Positions 8,913-18,150 of a stretch of 64,000 nt of DNA are shown piece by piece (position 1 is the first letter of the stretch; each line of letters starts with the position of its first letter). The notes beneath the pieces were generated by a model. That model did no database searches. It worked only from the letters and a program-made list of their open reading frames with translations, and was not told the origin of the DNA. Source of the stretch: an uncultured Bacilli bacterium (GTDB taxonomy: Bacteria; Bacillota_I; Bacilli_A; RF39; UBA660); the NCBI GenBank assembly GCA_947585665.1, contig CANPXE010000003.1:1-64000 (forward strand). Direction: 5' to 3'. The position numbers and the translations under genes were made by a program.

Positions 8913-9730
8913 AATTTTCCTCCTTCTACTTCGTAATTATTACGAAGTGATATAAATATATCTTTATCTATTTCTTTTAATTCATCATAAATAATATTTA
9001 AATCTCTATTACGAATAACTAAATATATAACTTCACGATTATCTTTAGTCATTATAGATATTTTTTTAATTAATGGTACTGTATCTAAATATTTCTTTAT
9101 TTCATCTATATTATTAGAGATTACACATAAAAGTTTTGTCTCGGAAATACCAATTGATATCCTATCACTTATGTTGCTCGTTAAAAATAAAATTATTAAT
9201 GAATACATAAATTTTTCAAAACCAAAGGCAAATGCACCAATTATTATAATTATTCCTTCAACAATGGTCATTAATTGTCCCGTACTTTTCTTTATGTATT
9301 TATCTAATATCCAATATATTATTTCACTACCACCAGTGGAAAAGCCTACTTTGTATACTAACCCCAATCCTATTCCAACGATAATTGAACAATATAGTGC
9401 CGATAGCAATGGTGAAATATTTATATCTAGAGTAATAAATGATGTTATTTTAATGAACATTGGTAAAAGAAAAGTTGAAGCAACAGCACTATACATTCGC
9501 TCTTTATTACAAAAGATAAAACCAATTATAGTTAAAACTAAATACAAAACAAAAACAGTTAGTGATGTATCAAGTGCAAAAAGCTTGTGCAAAATGATTG
9601 ATATACCACTAACTCCACCAACGACAAAATTTTGCGATAACATAAAAAGATTGAATGCCAAAGCATACAAAAAAAGACCTAGACATAGAACTAAATATTT
9701 AAAAACTATTACTCTAATCTTTTTTTGCAT
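8909..9730 (-). CDS. YitT-family membrane protein (first copy)
   Basis: A 273-aa paralogue of the downstream gene with the same plan: N-terminal helices containing FVVGGVSGISIIL, a KVGFSTGGSEI segment between helices, and a C-terminal DUF2179-like domain (VEGGKL end). It begins 1 bp after prfB with SD GAGG. The two copies may work as a heteromeric pair (inference from coupling only). Confidence 0.85.
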   Translation of the reverse strand: MQKKIRVIVFKYLVLCLGLFLYALAFNLFMLSQNFVVGGVSGISIILHKLFALDTSLTVFVLYLVLTIIGFIFCNKERMYSAVASTFLLPMFIKITSFITLDINISPLLSALYCSIIVGIGLGLVYKVGFSTGGSEIIYWILDKYIKKSTGQLMTIVEGIIIIIGAFAFGFEKFMYSLIILFLTSNISDRISIGISETKLLCVISNNIDEIKKYLDTVPLIKKISIMTKDNREVIYLVIRNRDLNIIYDELKEIDKDIFISLRNNYEVEGGKL

Positions 9731-9731
9731 T

Positions 9732-10827
9732 TTATCGCCTCTTTAAATAAGCATTTATATACATATCAATATCGCCATCAAGTATCTTTTCAACATTACT
9801 ACTTTCAACATTAGTACGATGATCTTTAATCATGGAATAAGGATGTAAAACATAACTTCTTATTTGGGAACCAAACTCAATATTTTTTTGTTCACCTCTA
9901 ACTTCTTGTAATTCTTGATTTTGTTTTTCAATCTCTAATAATTTTAATTTACTTTTTAGAACGGTCATTGCTTCTTCTTTATTTTGAATTTGACTACGAC
10001 CATTTTGACAAGTAACAACTATATTAGTTGGTAAATGGGTTATTCTAACTGCACTATCAGTCGTATTAACACCTTGTCCACCATGACCACTAGAACGATA
10101 AACATCTATTCGCAAATCTTTTTCATCAATGACAATATCAAGATTTCTCTTAATTTCCGGAATGACATCAACAGACGCAAAAGAAGTGTGTCTCTTGTGA
10201 TTAGCATCAAATGGTGATAATCTAACTAGACGATGAACTCCTTTCTCTCCCTTTAAATAACCATAAGCATTGGTCCCTTTTATACTTAAAGTAATACTTT
10301 TTATTCCTGTTTCATCTCCAGGAAGACTATCAATTACTTCTACTTTATAATTATGTCTTTCACAAAAACGACTATACATGCGATATAACATATTAGCCCA
10401 ATCACAAGCTTCAGTTCCACCGGCTCCGGAATGAACTTCAAGAATACAATTACAGTCATCGTATTCACCATTTAATAATAATTGAATTTCTAATTCGTCA
10501 AATCTTTCTTCGTAAGAATTAATTTTTTCTTTTAATAAATCTCTTATTTCTAAATTATCTTCTTCTTTTAATAACTCTAACATCTCTAAATCATTTTCAA
10601 GTTCACTTTTTAAAGAACTGATACCACTAACATTATCTTTTAAACTATTTAACTCTTCAATAGTTTCATCAGCACTATCTTTATTATCCCAAAAATTAGG
10701 ACGATTCATTTCTTCTGTTAGAACTTTTATTTTTTCATTTTTACCATCAATGTCAAAGTGACCTCCATAAATCTTCAACTTTATTTAAATAATTATTAAG
10801 CATTCTATTAATTTCATTAATATCCAT
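9732..10827 (-). CDS. prfB: peptide chain release factor 2, expressed by programmed +1 frameshift
   Basis: RF2 releases peptides at UGA and UAA. The main frame carries the GGQ motif (SSGHGGQGVN) and the SPF stop-recognition motif (RLSPFDA). The true start is the ATG at 10827, in another frame. Twenty-four codons are read to CTT, then an in-frame TGA (10755-10753) is bypassed by a +1 shift into the long frame, giving a protein of about 364 aa. The ATG at 10778 that opens the long frame is therefore only part of the shift site. A -10 TACAAT with TG extension (10850-10855) lies upstream. Confidence 0.95.
10752..10766 (-). promoter_or_regulatory. prfB +1 programmed frameshift site
   Basis: On the minus strand the site reads GGAGGTCACTTTGAC. 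The SD-like GGAGG is followed by the slippery CTT codon and an in-frame TGA followed by C. This is the classic autoregulatory RF2 site: low RF2 slows termination at TGA, which favours the shift. Confidence 0.95.
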
Positions 10828-10878
10828 AATATCACTCTCTTCTATTCTTATTGTATCATAAACTTTATGCATATAAAA

Positions 10879-10903
10879 AAGAATTTAAATATTTTAAATT
10901 CTT
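10879..10903 (-). terminator. terminator of the ClpC-like gene
   Basis: A perfect 11-bp AT-rich stem (AAGAATTTAAA/TTTAAATTCTT) with a 3-nt loop overlaps the stop codon and is followed on the minus strand by TTTTAT. Confidence 0.75.
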
Positions 10904-13073
10904 AAACTTTCACTATTTTTTTATTTTTTTCTCTTAATGATGAATTATTACTAAACTCTTTATTGATAATAAATTCTAAATTATTAAAATTATCATAATC
11001 TAAAAGGACTTTATTACAAATGACTTGTAACATTTTATTATCAAAATAATAATTATTTTTTAAACAAATATCTTTAATTTGTTTTCTTAATTTAATACTA
11101 GATATATCTTCTACATCTAAGCAAAATATATGTTTATTAATACTCTGTTCATTATTAAATCCTAATTGTTCACTTTTTAAAGTACTATAGATGAATAATA
11201 CATTAGAAAAATCTATTTTTTCATTATGACGATCAATATAATAGCCATACTTATCTATTTTGGCAAAGAAATCTTTAATACTATAATCACATTTATCATA
11301 ATCATCAATAACTATTATAGAAAAAGAATTACTCTTAACTTTATCTATAAAAGTAATATTTTTATGTGAAGTATCCGTGTCATTTAATAAGTCATCAATA
11401 TTACGAAAATTATTTACATCAACTCTAATTGTATTAGTTTTAGGGAAAAAGGATTTTATGTAGTTATCAATAAAATAATTATTTAATCCAAGCTTACTAG
11501 ATTTTACGAATAGAGATCTTGATATTCCACTATTTACTAAGTTTTCATATACTTCTTTCGTAAAGTCAACTATTTTAGTTATAGTTTTATCGTTGTATAT
11601 GGAACTACTTTTATACTTATTTATCTTTTTGTTTATTTTATTGTATTGATAATGATAAGTATAAAAAGGAATATTGGTTTTTCTTTCCATAACTTTTAAA
11701 AGTATTTCTTCATCAACTTCAATTATTTTATTATGATTAAAAATATTTTTCTTAGTACGTCCCATTTTTTGTTGAAGTTTCTTTTCATTATGACTATATT
11801 TTATAGCTTCTTTATAATTTTCTTCAATCAGTGCTTTATTTTTCAAATTAATAATATTATTTATTTCTTTATCTAAACTTACCATTTCATTATATTCTTT
11901 ATTGTAAAAAATGGATGCTAAAACGGATACTTCATCTAAAATATCAATGGCTTTATCTGGAAATTTACGATTATTTAGATATTTATTGCTGTAATAAATA
12001 ATTTTATCAATAATAATATCAGATATTTTAACATTGTGATACTTCTCATAAATTGGTCTTATTCCTAAAAGAATGGTTTTTACTTTATCGAGATCTGGTT
12101 CATCAATATTAACGATTTGAAAACGTCTTGATAAAGCTTTATCATCAGCAATATATTTTTTATATTCTTCTTTTGTTGTAGCACCAATTATTTTAATATT
12201 ACCACGAGCTAAATAAGGTTTTAAAATGTTTGAAGCATCAATAGCTCCATCAGCACCACCTGCTCCAACGAGTGTATGTATTTCATCTATGAAAAGGATG
12301 ACATCATCACTTGTTTCTACTTCATTAATCAATTTATTTATTTTTTCTTCAAACTCACCACGATACTTTGTTCCAGCTACTAAAGATGACATTGCAACCG
12401 AATATATCTTTTTATTTTTTAATTTATATGGGATATCACCTTCATTTATTTTTCTTGCTAGCTCTTCAACAATGGCTGTTTTCCCAACACCAGCGTCCCC
12501 TATTAATAAAGGATTATTCTTATTTTTACAACAAAGTATTTCAACAATCATATTAATCTCTTCATCACGACCTAAAACTACTTCATCACTATTTTGATAT
12601 TTTTCATTTAGATTAATTCCTAATTCATTTAATATACCTTTTTTTAAAGTTTTCTTTTTATTAGTAATATTTAGACTCTTTATTAAATTACGAATATCAA
12701 TATTCATTTTCTTCAAAATGTAAATTACTTTAGAATTATTACTATCAATAATTGCGGTTATGATATCACTTACGGATATTTCACTATTCTTCTTATTATG
12801 ATTTTCAGATAAAGAATTAAAAATGTCATTCATAAGTGGTGTAAAAATATAGTAATTACTTTTATCTCCTTTATCTTTTTTATGAAGGAAAGATAAAAAA
12901 GCATCATATGTAATACCATTCTCATTCAACAATTTACATATGTAATTATTTTTCATTGATAAGATTGCTAGAAAGATATGTTCTGTTCCAATCAAAGAAT
13001 CATTTAATTTATTCTTCTCTTTTAATGAAAGTAATAATAATTTTTGGGCTTCATCACTAAATTTAAAAAGCAT
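10902..13073 (-). CDS. ClpC/ClpA-like AAA+ protein with degenerate second ATPase domain
   Basis: A 723-aa Clp-type protein. A Clp N-terminal domain (1-140) is followed by D1 with Walker A GDAGVGKT (192-199), pore loop AGTKYRGEF and Walker B VILFIDE, all intact. In D2 (from about 495) the expected GPTGVGKT is replaced by VKSSKLGLNN and Walker B is reduced to IIVIDDYDK. The GYVG pore-loop region is gone and the protein is about 100 aa shorter than ClpC. D2 therefore cannot bind ATP in the usual way. It could be a diverged ClpC or a scaffold-type unfoldase; a ClpP-docking IGF/L loop is not evident. It is monocistronic with its own terminator. Confidence 0.8.
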   Translation of the reverse strand: MLFKFSDEAQKLLLLSLKEKNKLNDSLIGTEHIFLAILSMKNNYICKLLNENGITYDAFLSFLHKKDKGDKSNYYIFTPLMNDIFNSLSENHNKKNSEISVSDIITAIIDSNNSKVIYILKKMNIDIRNLIKSLNITNKKKTLKKGILNELGINLNEKYQNSDEVVLGRDEEINMIVEILCCKNKNNPLLIGDAGVGKTAIVEELARKINEGDIPYKLKNKKIYSVAMSSLVAGTKYRGEFEEKINKLINEVETSDDVILFIDEIHTLVGAGGADGAIDASNILKPYLARGNIKIIGATTKEEYKKYIADDKALSRRFQIVNIDEPDLDKVKTILLGIRPIYEKYHNVKISDIIIDKIIYYSNKYLNNRKFPDKAIDILDEVSVLASIFYNKEYNEMVSLDKEINNIINLKNKALIEENYKEAIKYSHNEKKLQQKMGRTKKNIFNHNKIIEVDEEILLKVMERKTNIPFYTYHYQYNKINKKINKYKSSSIYNDKTITKIVDFTKEVYENLVNSGISRSLFVKSSKLGLNNYFIDNYIKSFFPKTNTIRVDVNNFRNIDDLLNDTDTSHKNITFIDKVKSNSFSIIVIDDYDKCDYSIKDFFAKIDKYGYYIDRHNEKIDFSNVLFIYSTLKSEQLGFNNEQSINKHIFCLDVEDISSIKLRKQIKDICLKNNYYFDNKMLQVICNKVLLDYDNFNNLEFIINKEFSNNSSLREKNKKIVKV

Positions 13074-13142
13074 AATAAAACAACCCCTTTCAAATAATTC
13101 TATGAATATGATGAAGCAAACTTTTAAAAAATATACAAAAAA

Positions 13143-13166
13143 AGAACTTTGTTCTTACAAAGTTCT
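13143..13166 (-). terminator. terminator of the YfcC-family gene
   Basis: A perfect 9-bp stem, AGAACTTTG/CAAAGTTCT, with a 6-nt loop directly follows the TAG stop and has a run of seven T on the minus strand. Confidence 0.93.
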
Positions 13167-14570
13167 CTATAGCATTATCATTAAGAAAAAGATAATTAAT
13201 AATACTACGAATAATTCTAATAAGAATTTCCAAATAGCTTTTAACCACTTAAAGTATGAAACTTTTAAGTAAGAAAGTGTAGCTACTAGAACAACACTAG
13301 TTGGTACAAATAACATTGCAAATCCAGACATTGCTTGCCAAATTACACCAATTACACTATAAACGCTATCAGAATATAAACTAATAACATAAGGTAATAT
13401 TGCACTTGCCATTTGTGGATATACATTATAGTACATTTCAACACTAAAGAATTGAGAAAGTATACCAGCTACTGAAGTAGTAATAACATTAAATTCTTTA
13501 GTTATATCCATTAATGGTTTAATAATTGTTAAAGCAATAGGACTATATACAACTACTACTAATGAAAGATATACTAAAGTTGCCATAAAAGCAGGTCTTA
13601 AAGCACGTCTTGCACCTTCACCAAATGCTTGGAACATATCATTAAGTTTAACTTTGCAAAATAGTGCAACAAAAGCAGTAGCAACTAGAACTAATGTCGT
13701 TAATTCAGTAATTTGCCAACTTCCAAATGCTGAAACAGTTCCTAATAATTTAGCAAAAATAGGGAATCCAAATAATTTGAAATCTTGAATAGCGGTTAAA
13801 GCATTAGCAAATATTTTAACTTCAAAAACATCTTCCCAAGAAATAAATGATAAAATCATTATTAATAATGCTAAATCCATTACTAAGACGATTGGCCAAG
13901 ATTTAGCTTTATTATTTTCAGTCTCTGGATAATGGAATCCTTTTCTTGGTTCATCAATCTTATGCTTCTTAGCATATAGTAATGTGTTAACTATTAAAAG
14001 AACTAGACCTAGTACTAAAATAACTATCTTATATAGTATCTCACTACTTGCTGGTACATTTAATACTTGACTTAAAACACCTAAATCATGTGCTGAATAA
14101 GTTGTTCCCATTAAACCAACACATACACTACCAACTGTTACTAGTGCAGCAGTCATCTTACTATATCCCATTAATAGAACAACAGTAATTACAAATGGAA
14201 ATAAAAATAATAGACCAATATTTAATCCTGCTACTGAAGTAATAACAGCAAATAAAATCATTACTAATGTTAAGAAAATCCACTCGTTGCCTTTATACTT
14301 TTGAACGATTTTATCTAGTAGGTTGCGATATCCGTTTGTCTTATGTAAGACACCATAGAAACCACCTACAACTAAAATATATAATGGAATTTGTCCAAAG
14401 TTAGTTATAAGCATTCCGATATATGTGAATAAATCAAAGAATCCTACTTGAATGCGGTCACCAACAGTTAACTCACCACCATAATAAGTAGTAGTAGGTA
14501 ATATCCAAGTTAATAGAACTATTAGTAATAGTGTAACGCATACTACCTTAAAAATATTATTTTTTTTCAT
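13167..14570 (-). CDS. YfcC-family membrane transporter
   Basis: A 467-aa integral membrane protein with about 12 hydrophobic helices. The order of segments, with a first helix followed by an outside loop (LPTTTYYGGEL), a GLNIGLLFLFPF helix and a LMGTTYSAHDLG loop, matches the YfcC branch of the ion-transporter superfamily. Its members are thought to move amino acids or peptides, but the substrate is not proven. A -10 TATAAT lies at 14591-14596. It is separate from its neighbours and faces away from the divergent gene to its right. Confidence 0.8.
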   Translation of the reverse strand: MKKNNIFKVVCVTLLLIVLLTWILPTTTYYGGELTVGDRIQVGFFDLFTYIGMLITNFGQIPLYILVVGGFYGVLHKTNGYRNLLDKIVQKYKGNEWIFLTLVMILFAVITSVAGLNIGLLFLFPFVITVVLLMGYSKMTAALVTVGSVCVGLMGTTYSAHDLGVLSQVLNVPASSEILYKIVILVLGLVLLIVNTLLYAKKHKIDEPRKGFHYPETENNKAKSWPIVLVMDLALLIMILSFISWEDVFEVKIFANALTAIQDFKLFGFPIFAKLLGTVSAFGSWQITELTTLVLVATAFVALFCKVKLNDMFQAFGEGARRALRPAFMATLVYLSLVVVVYSPIALTIIKPLMDITKEFNVITTSVAGILSQFFSVEMYYNVYPQMASAILPYVISLYSDSVYSVIGVIWQAMSGFAMLFVPTSVVLVATLSYLKVSYFKWLKAIWKFLLELFVVLLIIFFLMIML

Positions 14571-14704
14571 CTTCTACCCTCCCACTTAAAATTATACACT
14601 CTTTAGGCTTTTAAGTATAGATTTTTTGATGAAAATTTCATGAAATATATGAATATTTTTTTTACATTAGTCCTTTTAAATTTAAAATATTTATTATATT
14701 TATA

Positions 14705-14733
14705 CTGACAATATATAAAAAAATAATTATACT
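14705..14733 (+). promoter_or_regulatory. promoter of the 14.8-kb orphan gene
   Basis: CTGACA (14705-14710) and TATACT (14728-14733) are separated by 17 bp. The start codon follows about 37 bp later behind GAGGAGG. Confidence 0.6.
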
Positions 14734-14769
14734 TATTTTATAGATAATACATAAAATTGAGGAGGAAAA

Positions 14770-15477
14770 ATGGAAATAGAAAATGAATTAGAAAAACTAC
14801 CAGATGATTTTTTATGGTGTCGAAAAGCAAAATATGAGGTTCAAGCTGAAAGAGCTTGTTATGAACTTGATAGTAGTCACTCTCTACTAGACGGTTTTGA
14901 AGAAAAAGCATTCGTTATTGATGGTGTTGAAAAAAGTTTTGCAGTAAAATCAGGATTTAATGTTTTAGAACAAAACAGTTGGACTACTAGTCCTGATAGA
15001 CCATACGTTTTAACAGGAACTGTTGGTGAAAGATGGCCTGTTAAACCATCTAATATGACAGCATATGATGTTGATCCTGATACAATTGGAATAGAACCAA
15101 CAACAATATCAACTAAAGATCCATCAGAACAAGAATTTATGGTTGCGAAACTTATTCCAGTTGGTGAAACTTTTAAAATTATTCCTAGTTGGGCCTTTTC
15201 AAGTGATGGTAAAATTGACGAATCACAAGCAATGATTGCTAATTCTGAATCATCAATGGTTTCACATGAAGAAGGTGATTATGTAGTTGCAAAACACATT
15301 CCAGGATTACCAGAATATATGGAATTACCAGAGGAAGTAAGAAATACAAAAGAGACTGCTAAATTATACTCACCTAGAGTAATAAATGGAAGTGTAATGA
15401 AAACAACATATGATTGTGCAGCAACTAAAAAAGAAATTGTTGAAAAATATCAAAGTAATACTACTGGAGCAAAATAA
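14770..15477 (+). CDS. unrecognised soluble protein, possible PGDYG-like repeats
   Basis: A 235-aa protein of unknown function. It has no signal peptide or membrane helix. Residues 76-105 contain YVLTGTVGERWPVKP, and a later segment reads GDYVVAKHIPG. Both resemble the GDYxV core of PGDYG-type domains, but only weakly. A third related stretch (EFMVAKLIPVG) suggests an internal repeat. It has a clear promoter, a strong SD (GAGGAGG) and a terminator shared with the convergent array. It is one of only three plus-strand genes left of the origin, so it runs head-on to replication. Confidence 0.7.
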   Translation: MEIENELEKLPDDFLWCRKAKYEVQAERACYELDSSHSLLDGFEEKAFVIDGVEKSFAVKSGFNVLEQNSWTTSPDRPYVLTGTVGERWPVKPSNMTAYDVDPDTIGIEPTTISTKDPSEQEFMVAKLIPVGETFKIIPSWAFSSDGKIDESQAMIANSESSMVSHEEGDYVVAKHIPGLPEYMELPEEVRNTKETAKLYSPRVINGSVMKTTYDCAATKKEIVEKYQSNTTGAK

Positions 15478-15497
15478 TAAATTTAACTAGTATAAAA

Positions 15498-15515
15498 CCA
15501 CTAATTATTTAGTGG
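15498..15515. terminator. bidirectional terminator between convergent genes
   Basis: The hairpin CCACTAA-TTAT-TTAGTGG is followed on the plus strand by CCTTTTTTGTTTT and on the minus strand by TTTTATAC. It ends both the orphan gene and the five-paralogue operon. Confidence 0.85.
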
Positions 15516-16151
15516 CCTTTTTTGTTTTAATTTATCAACTTTATCTTTTTCAACCAAGACAATATCACCGGATGTAATAATTTTAATAGTTTTATCCCCA
15601 AAATCAATAATACCAATATTATAGCCATTTTCTTTTGTAACTTCTAATTGGTGCGTATCTATACTCTCAGGAAAATTAAATTCTATCGATACTTCACTGT
15701 GTGGTTCTTCACGTAAAGAAGCATTAGCTTTTTTATATACATCATCAAATTCACTTGATAATTGATTTTGACGTTGAGCCATTATTTGCTCATAAACTCT
15801 ATTTCTATTTTGTGGGTAATTGCGCACTATGTTATATCGTAAAAAAATATTATTATCATCTTCAGGTGACATTACAAATATTTTTTTCTTGCGAATATAT
15901 GAAAGAGTAAGGTAATATCGTGTTGTATTAGGTTGTTGAATACTTAAATCACCATCAGCCATTTTTAAATAAAATTCACTACCGACATATTCTTTTAGCC
16001 ACTTATCATCAAAACCTTCTATTTCAGAAGTTTTAAATTTAATAAGAGCGTGTGATAAATGTGCTTTTCGCATCATCTTTAATATATCTAAATGAATCTT
16101 CATAAAAGTCTTATTTATCTTATTGATTTGATCATTTGGAAATGTAATCAT
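15501..16151 (-). CDS. tandem-paralogue family protein, copy 5 (last)
   Basis: 216 aa, family not recognised. It has a helical N-terminus (QINKINKTFMKIHLDILK), a variable middle, a short NYPQNR motif near residue 112, and the shared C-terminal beta-rich module. That module starts IEFNFPES, continues through GIIDFGDKTIKII and ends GDIVLV, followed by a basic tail. It lacks signal or membrane segments. It begins 4 bp after the previous copy with SD AGAAGTG and ends in the bidirectional terminator. Confidence 0.75.
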   Translation of the reverse strand: MITFPNDQINKINKTFMKIHLDILKMMRKAHLSHALIKFKTSEIEGFDDKWLKEYVGSEFYLKMADGDLSIQQPNTTRYYLTLSYIRKKKIFVMSPEDDNNIFLRYNIVRNYPQNRNRVYEQIMAQRQNQLSSEFDDVYKKANASLREEPHSEVSIEFNFPESIDTHQLEVTKENGYNIGIIDFGDKTIKIITSGDIVLVEKDKVDKLKQKRPLNN

Positions 16152-16155
16152 AAAA

Positions 16156-16821
16156 TCACTTCTCTTTTACTTTTATTTTTTCTTCTCTTTTTGGTACTAA
16201 AACAATATTACCATCGGTTATAACTTTTATTGTTCTATCACCAAAATCAATTGTTCCGACTGTTCGTCCATCTTCTTTAGTAACTTCTATTTCATAAGGA
16301 GCAACAGAACTGGGAAAATTAAATTCAATCGAAGCTTCACGCGCTTGTTTTAACTTTAACATTGCTTCTCTTATACCATTAGAAACTTTATCATCAATAT
16401 TAGTTTGACTCTCTTTTTGTTTTTCCTTTTTTCTTATTTCATAAGGAATCCTTTTATTAACTGCAGCAATAATTAACTTTCTATTTTCAGGATATCTTTC
16501 AATGAACTCTAACTTTAATAATAATTCATCATCATCAGAAGAATCATTGTAAGAATTCAAACTATAACGTTCAGAACTATAACCATCAGTAACAACAATA
16601 TCTAAGTCACTGTTTTCATAATAACGTAATGACCATTCTCGTTGAAAGACATACCTGTGAAAATGATTATCATAATCAACATCAGGTATTTGGTGTTTTA
16701 AATCAACAGCGAAATAACTAGTTACTTTAGCTGCTTCTAATAATTCTTTTATATCTTTATAAATAGTAATCATAGCCTTTTTAATTTCTCTTTTTTGTTT
16801 GTTTGTAAAACAACTTGCCAT
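16156..16821 (-). CDS. tandem-paralogue family protein, copy 4
   Basis: About 221 aa. I use the ATG at 16821, six bases after GAGGTG; the open frame begins at a GTG that overlaps that SD. It shows the family plan: helical start (KQKREIKKAMITIYKDIKEL), central RYPENRK, and C-terminal IEFNFPSS, GTIDFGDRTIKVI and GNIVLV. It has a longer charged insert (KEKQKESQ) between the middle and the C-terminal module. The function is unknown. Confidence 0.75.
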   Translation of the reverse strand: MASCFTNKQKREIKKAMITIYKDIKELLEAAKVTSYFAVDLKHQIPDVDYDNHFHRYVFQREWSLRYYENSDLDIVVTDGYSSERYSLNSYNDSSDDDELLLKLEFIERYPENRKLIIAAVNKRIPYEIRKKEKQKESQTNIDDKVSNGIREAMLKLKQAREASIEFNFPSSVAPYEIEVTKEDGRTVGTIDFGDRTIKVITDGNIVLVPKREEKIKVKEK

Positions 16822-16831
16822 AGTTTTCACC

Positions 16832-17482
16832 TCAACTATTACTTTTTACTTTTTGCTTCTCTTTTTCCAATTTTGGTACTAAAACAATATCACCATCAGT
16901 AATAATACTAATACTTCTTTCACCAAAGTTTATAGTTCCAATAGTTTTTCCATCTTTTTTCTCTATCTCTATTTCTTTTTCAGCAATTGATGGTGGAAAA
17001 TTAAACTCAATTACAGCATTTTCTAAGTTACGCAACTTCTCCTTAGCTTCCTTTATATTTCCATCGATTAAAGAGTTATAAGCATTTACTTCACTAGCTC
17101 TTTTTTCTATTTTAGAAATTAAATCTTTTCTTATTTCAGAATAATTCATAATGAAGTCTAAACAAATTGCCCACATCGATTTAGTCATTTTTTGTTTAAC
17201 AATTTTTTTGCTTAAACTAATATCATCTGAAAAATATAAATCTTCACTAGTAACTTTTAAAGATAAAGATTTATCTCCATCATAAACAATTTGCCATAAT
17301 GCCTTATCTTGAAAAAGACATTTTGTTCTATAATTTTCACCATTATATGAATGTCCATTTTTAAATTTCATCTTAAAAGTAAAAGAAGAAAGTTTAGCTT
17401 GACGAATTAGTTTCATAATATCATGTGAAACAAAATCTATAGCTTTTGCAATTTCTTTTTTTTGTTTATCTGTGTACTCCAT
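16832..17482 (-). CDS. tandem-paralogue family protein, copy 3
   Basis: 216 aa with the same layout: KQKKEIAKAIDFVSHDIMKL at the start, FIMNYSEIR in the centre, and IEFNFPPS, GTINFGERSISII and GDIVLV at the end. The SD AGGAG precedes the ATG. The middle region shares little with the other copies, so the ends are under stronger constraint. The function is unknown. Confidence 0.75.
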   Translation of the reverse strand: MEYTDKQKKEIAKAIDFVSHDIMKLIRQAKLSSFTFKMKFKNGHSYNGENYRTKCLFQDKALWQIVYDGDKSLSLKVTSEDLYFSDDISLSKKIVKQKMTKSMWAICLDFIMNYSEIRKDLISKIEKRASEVNAYNSLIDGNIKEAKEKLRNLENAVIEFNFPPSIAEKEIEIEKKDGKTIGTINFGERSISIITDGDIVLVPKLEKEKQKVKSNS

Positions 17483-17493
17483 AAATACTCCTA

Positions 17494-18141
17494 TTACTTT
17501 TTTACTTTTTGTTTCTGACTACTGTTTCTTACCAAAACAATATCATTGGAAGTTATAATTTTTACTATTTTCCCTCCAAAATCAAATATACCAACTGTTT
17601 TTCCATCTTCTCGATGAATATTTATTTGCCTTTGATCAGTACTTTCTGGTAAATTTAGTTCAACACGCACTTCATCATTATTTAATCTATCTAATAATTT
17701 ACTCGTTTTACCCAAACTTTCATCGATTATTTTATTTTCACTTAACTTTTTATCAATAGCAGCAATTATTTTTTTACGATTTTCTTCATAATTCATGATA
17801 AATACGTATGCTATTGGTATAAAAGTTTTTGGATACTTGTCAAAATCTGTTCTAACAGGACCAGACATTACAAATGAAGTACTTCTATCCTTAGTACCAT
17901 TAAAATAATCTTCAGCAAACAATGTAATTAATCCATTCTCTTCAAATGAAATTATCCATGGTCTACTTATCATGTTTCCACCATAATTTGAATAGCTTAA
18001 CTCAATAGGCGTAGGACCATGCCTTAAATGAACTTCTAATTCTGTTAAATTTGCCTTATTAAACAGTTGTTTCATGTCTTTTATAACTTTTTTATATTGT
18101 TTTCTTATTTCGCGTTCTTGCTCCTTATTAAAACTGAACAT
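17494..18141 (-). CDS. tandem-paralogue family protein, copy 2
   Basis: 215 aa with the family features EQEREIRKQYKKVIKDMKQL, FIMNYEENRKK, VELNLPES, GIFDFGGKIVKII and NDIVLV. It shares DFGG rather than DFGD with copy 1, so copies 1 and 2 look like the closest pair. The SD AGGAG precedes the ATG. The function is unknown. Confidence 0.75.
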   Translation of the reverse strand: MFSFNKEQEREIRKQYKKVIKDMKQLFNKANLTELEVHLRHGPTPIELSYSNYGGNMISRPWIISFEENGLITLFAEDYFNGTKDRSTSFVMSGPVRTDFDKYPKTFIPIAYVFIMNYEENRKKIIAAIDKKLSENKIIDESLGKTSKLLDRLNNDEVRVELNLPESTDQRQINIHREDGKTVGIFDFGGKIVKIITSNDIVLVRNSSQKQKVKK

Positions 18142-18150
18142 ATAAATCTC

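Noticed and set aside
9171-9746. 191-codon plus-strand frame across the YitT gene
   Set aside because: Antisense shadow of a membrane-protein gene with no SD or recognisable motif.
10035-10778. prfB read as a complete gene starting at the ATG at 10778
   Set aside because: That ATG lies inside the frameshift signal. The upstream frame with a real start, SD-like GGAGG and CTT-TGA-C shows that the protein starts at 10827.
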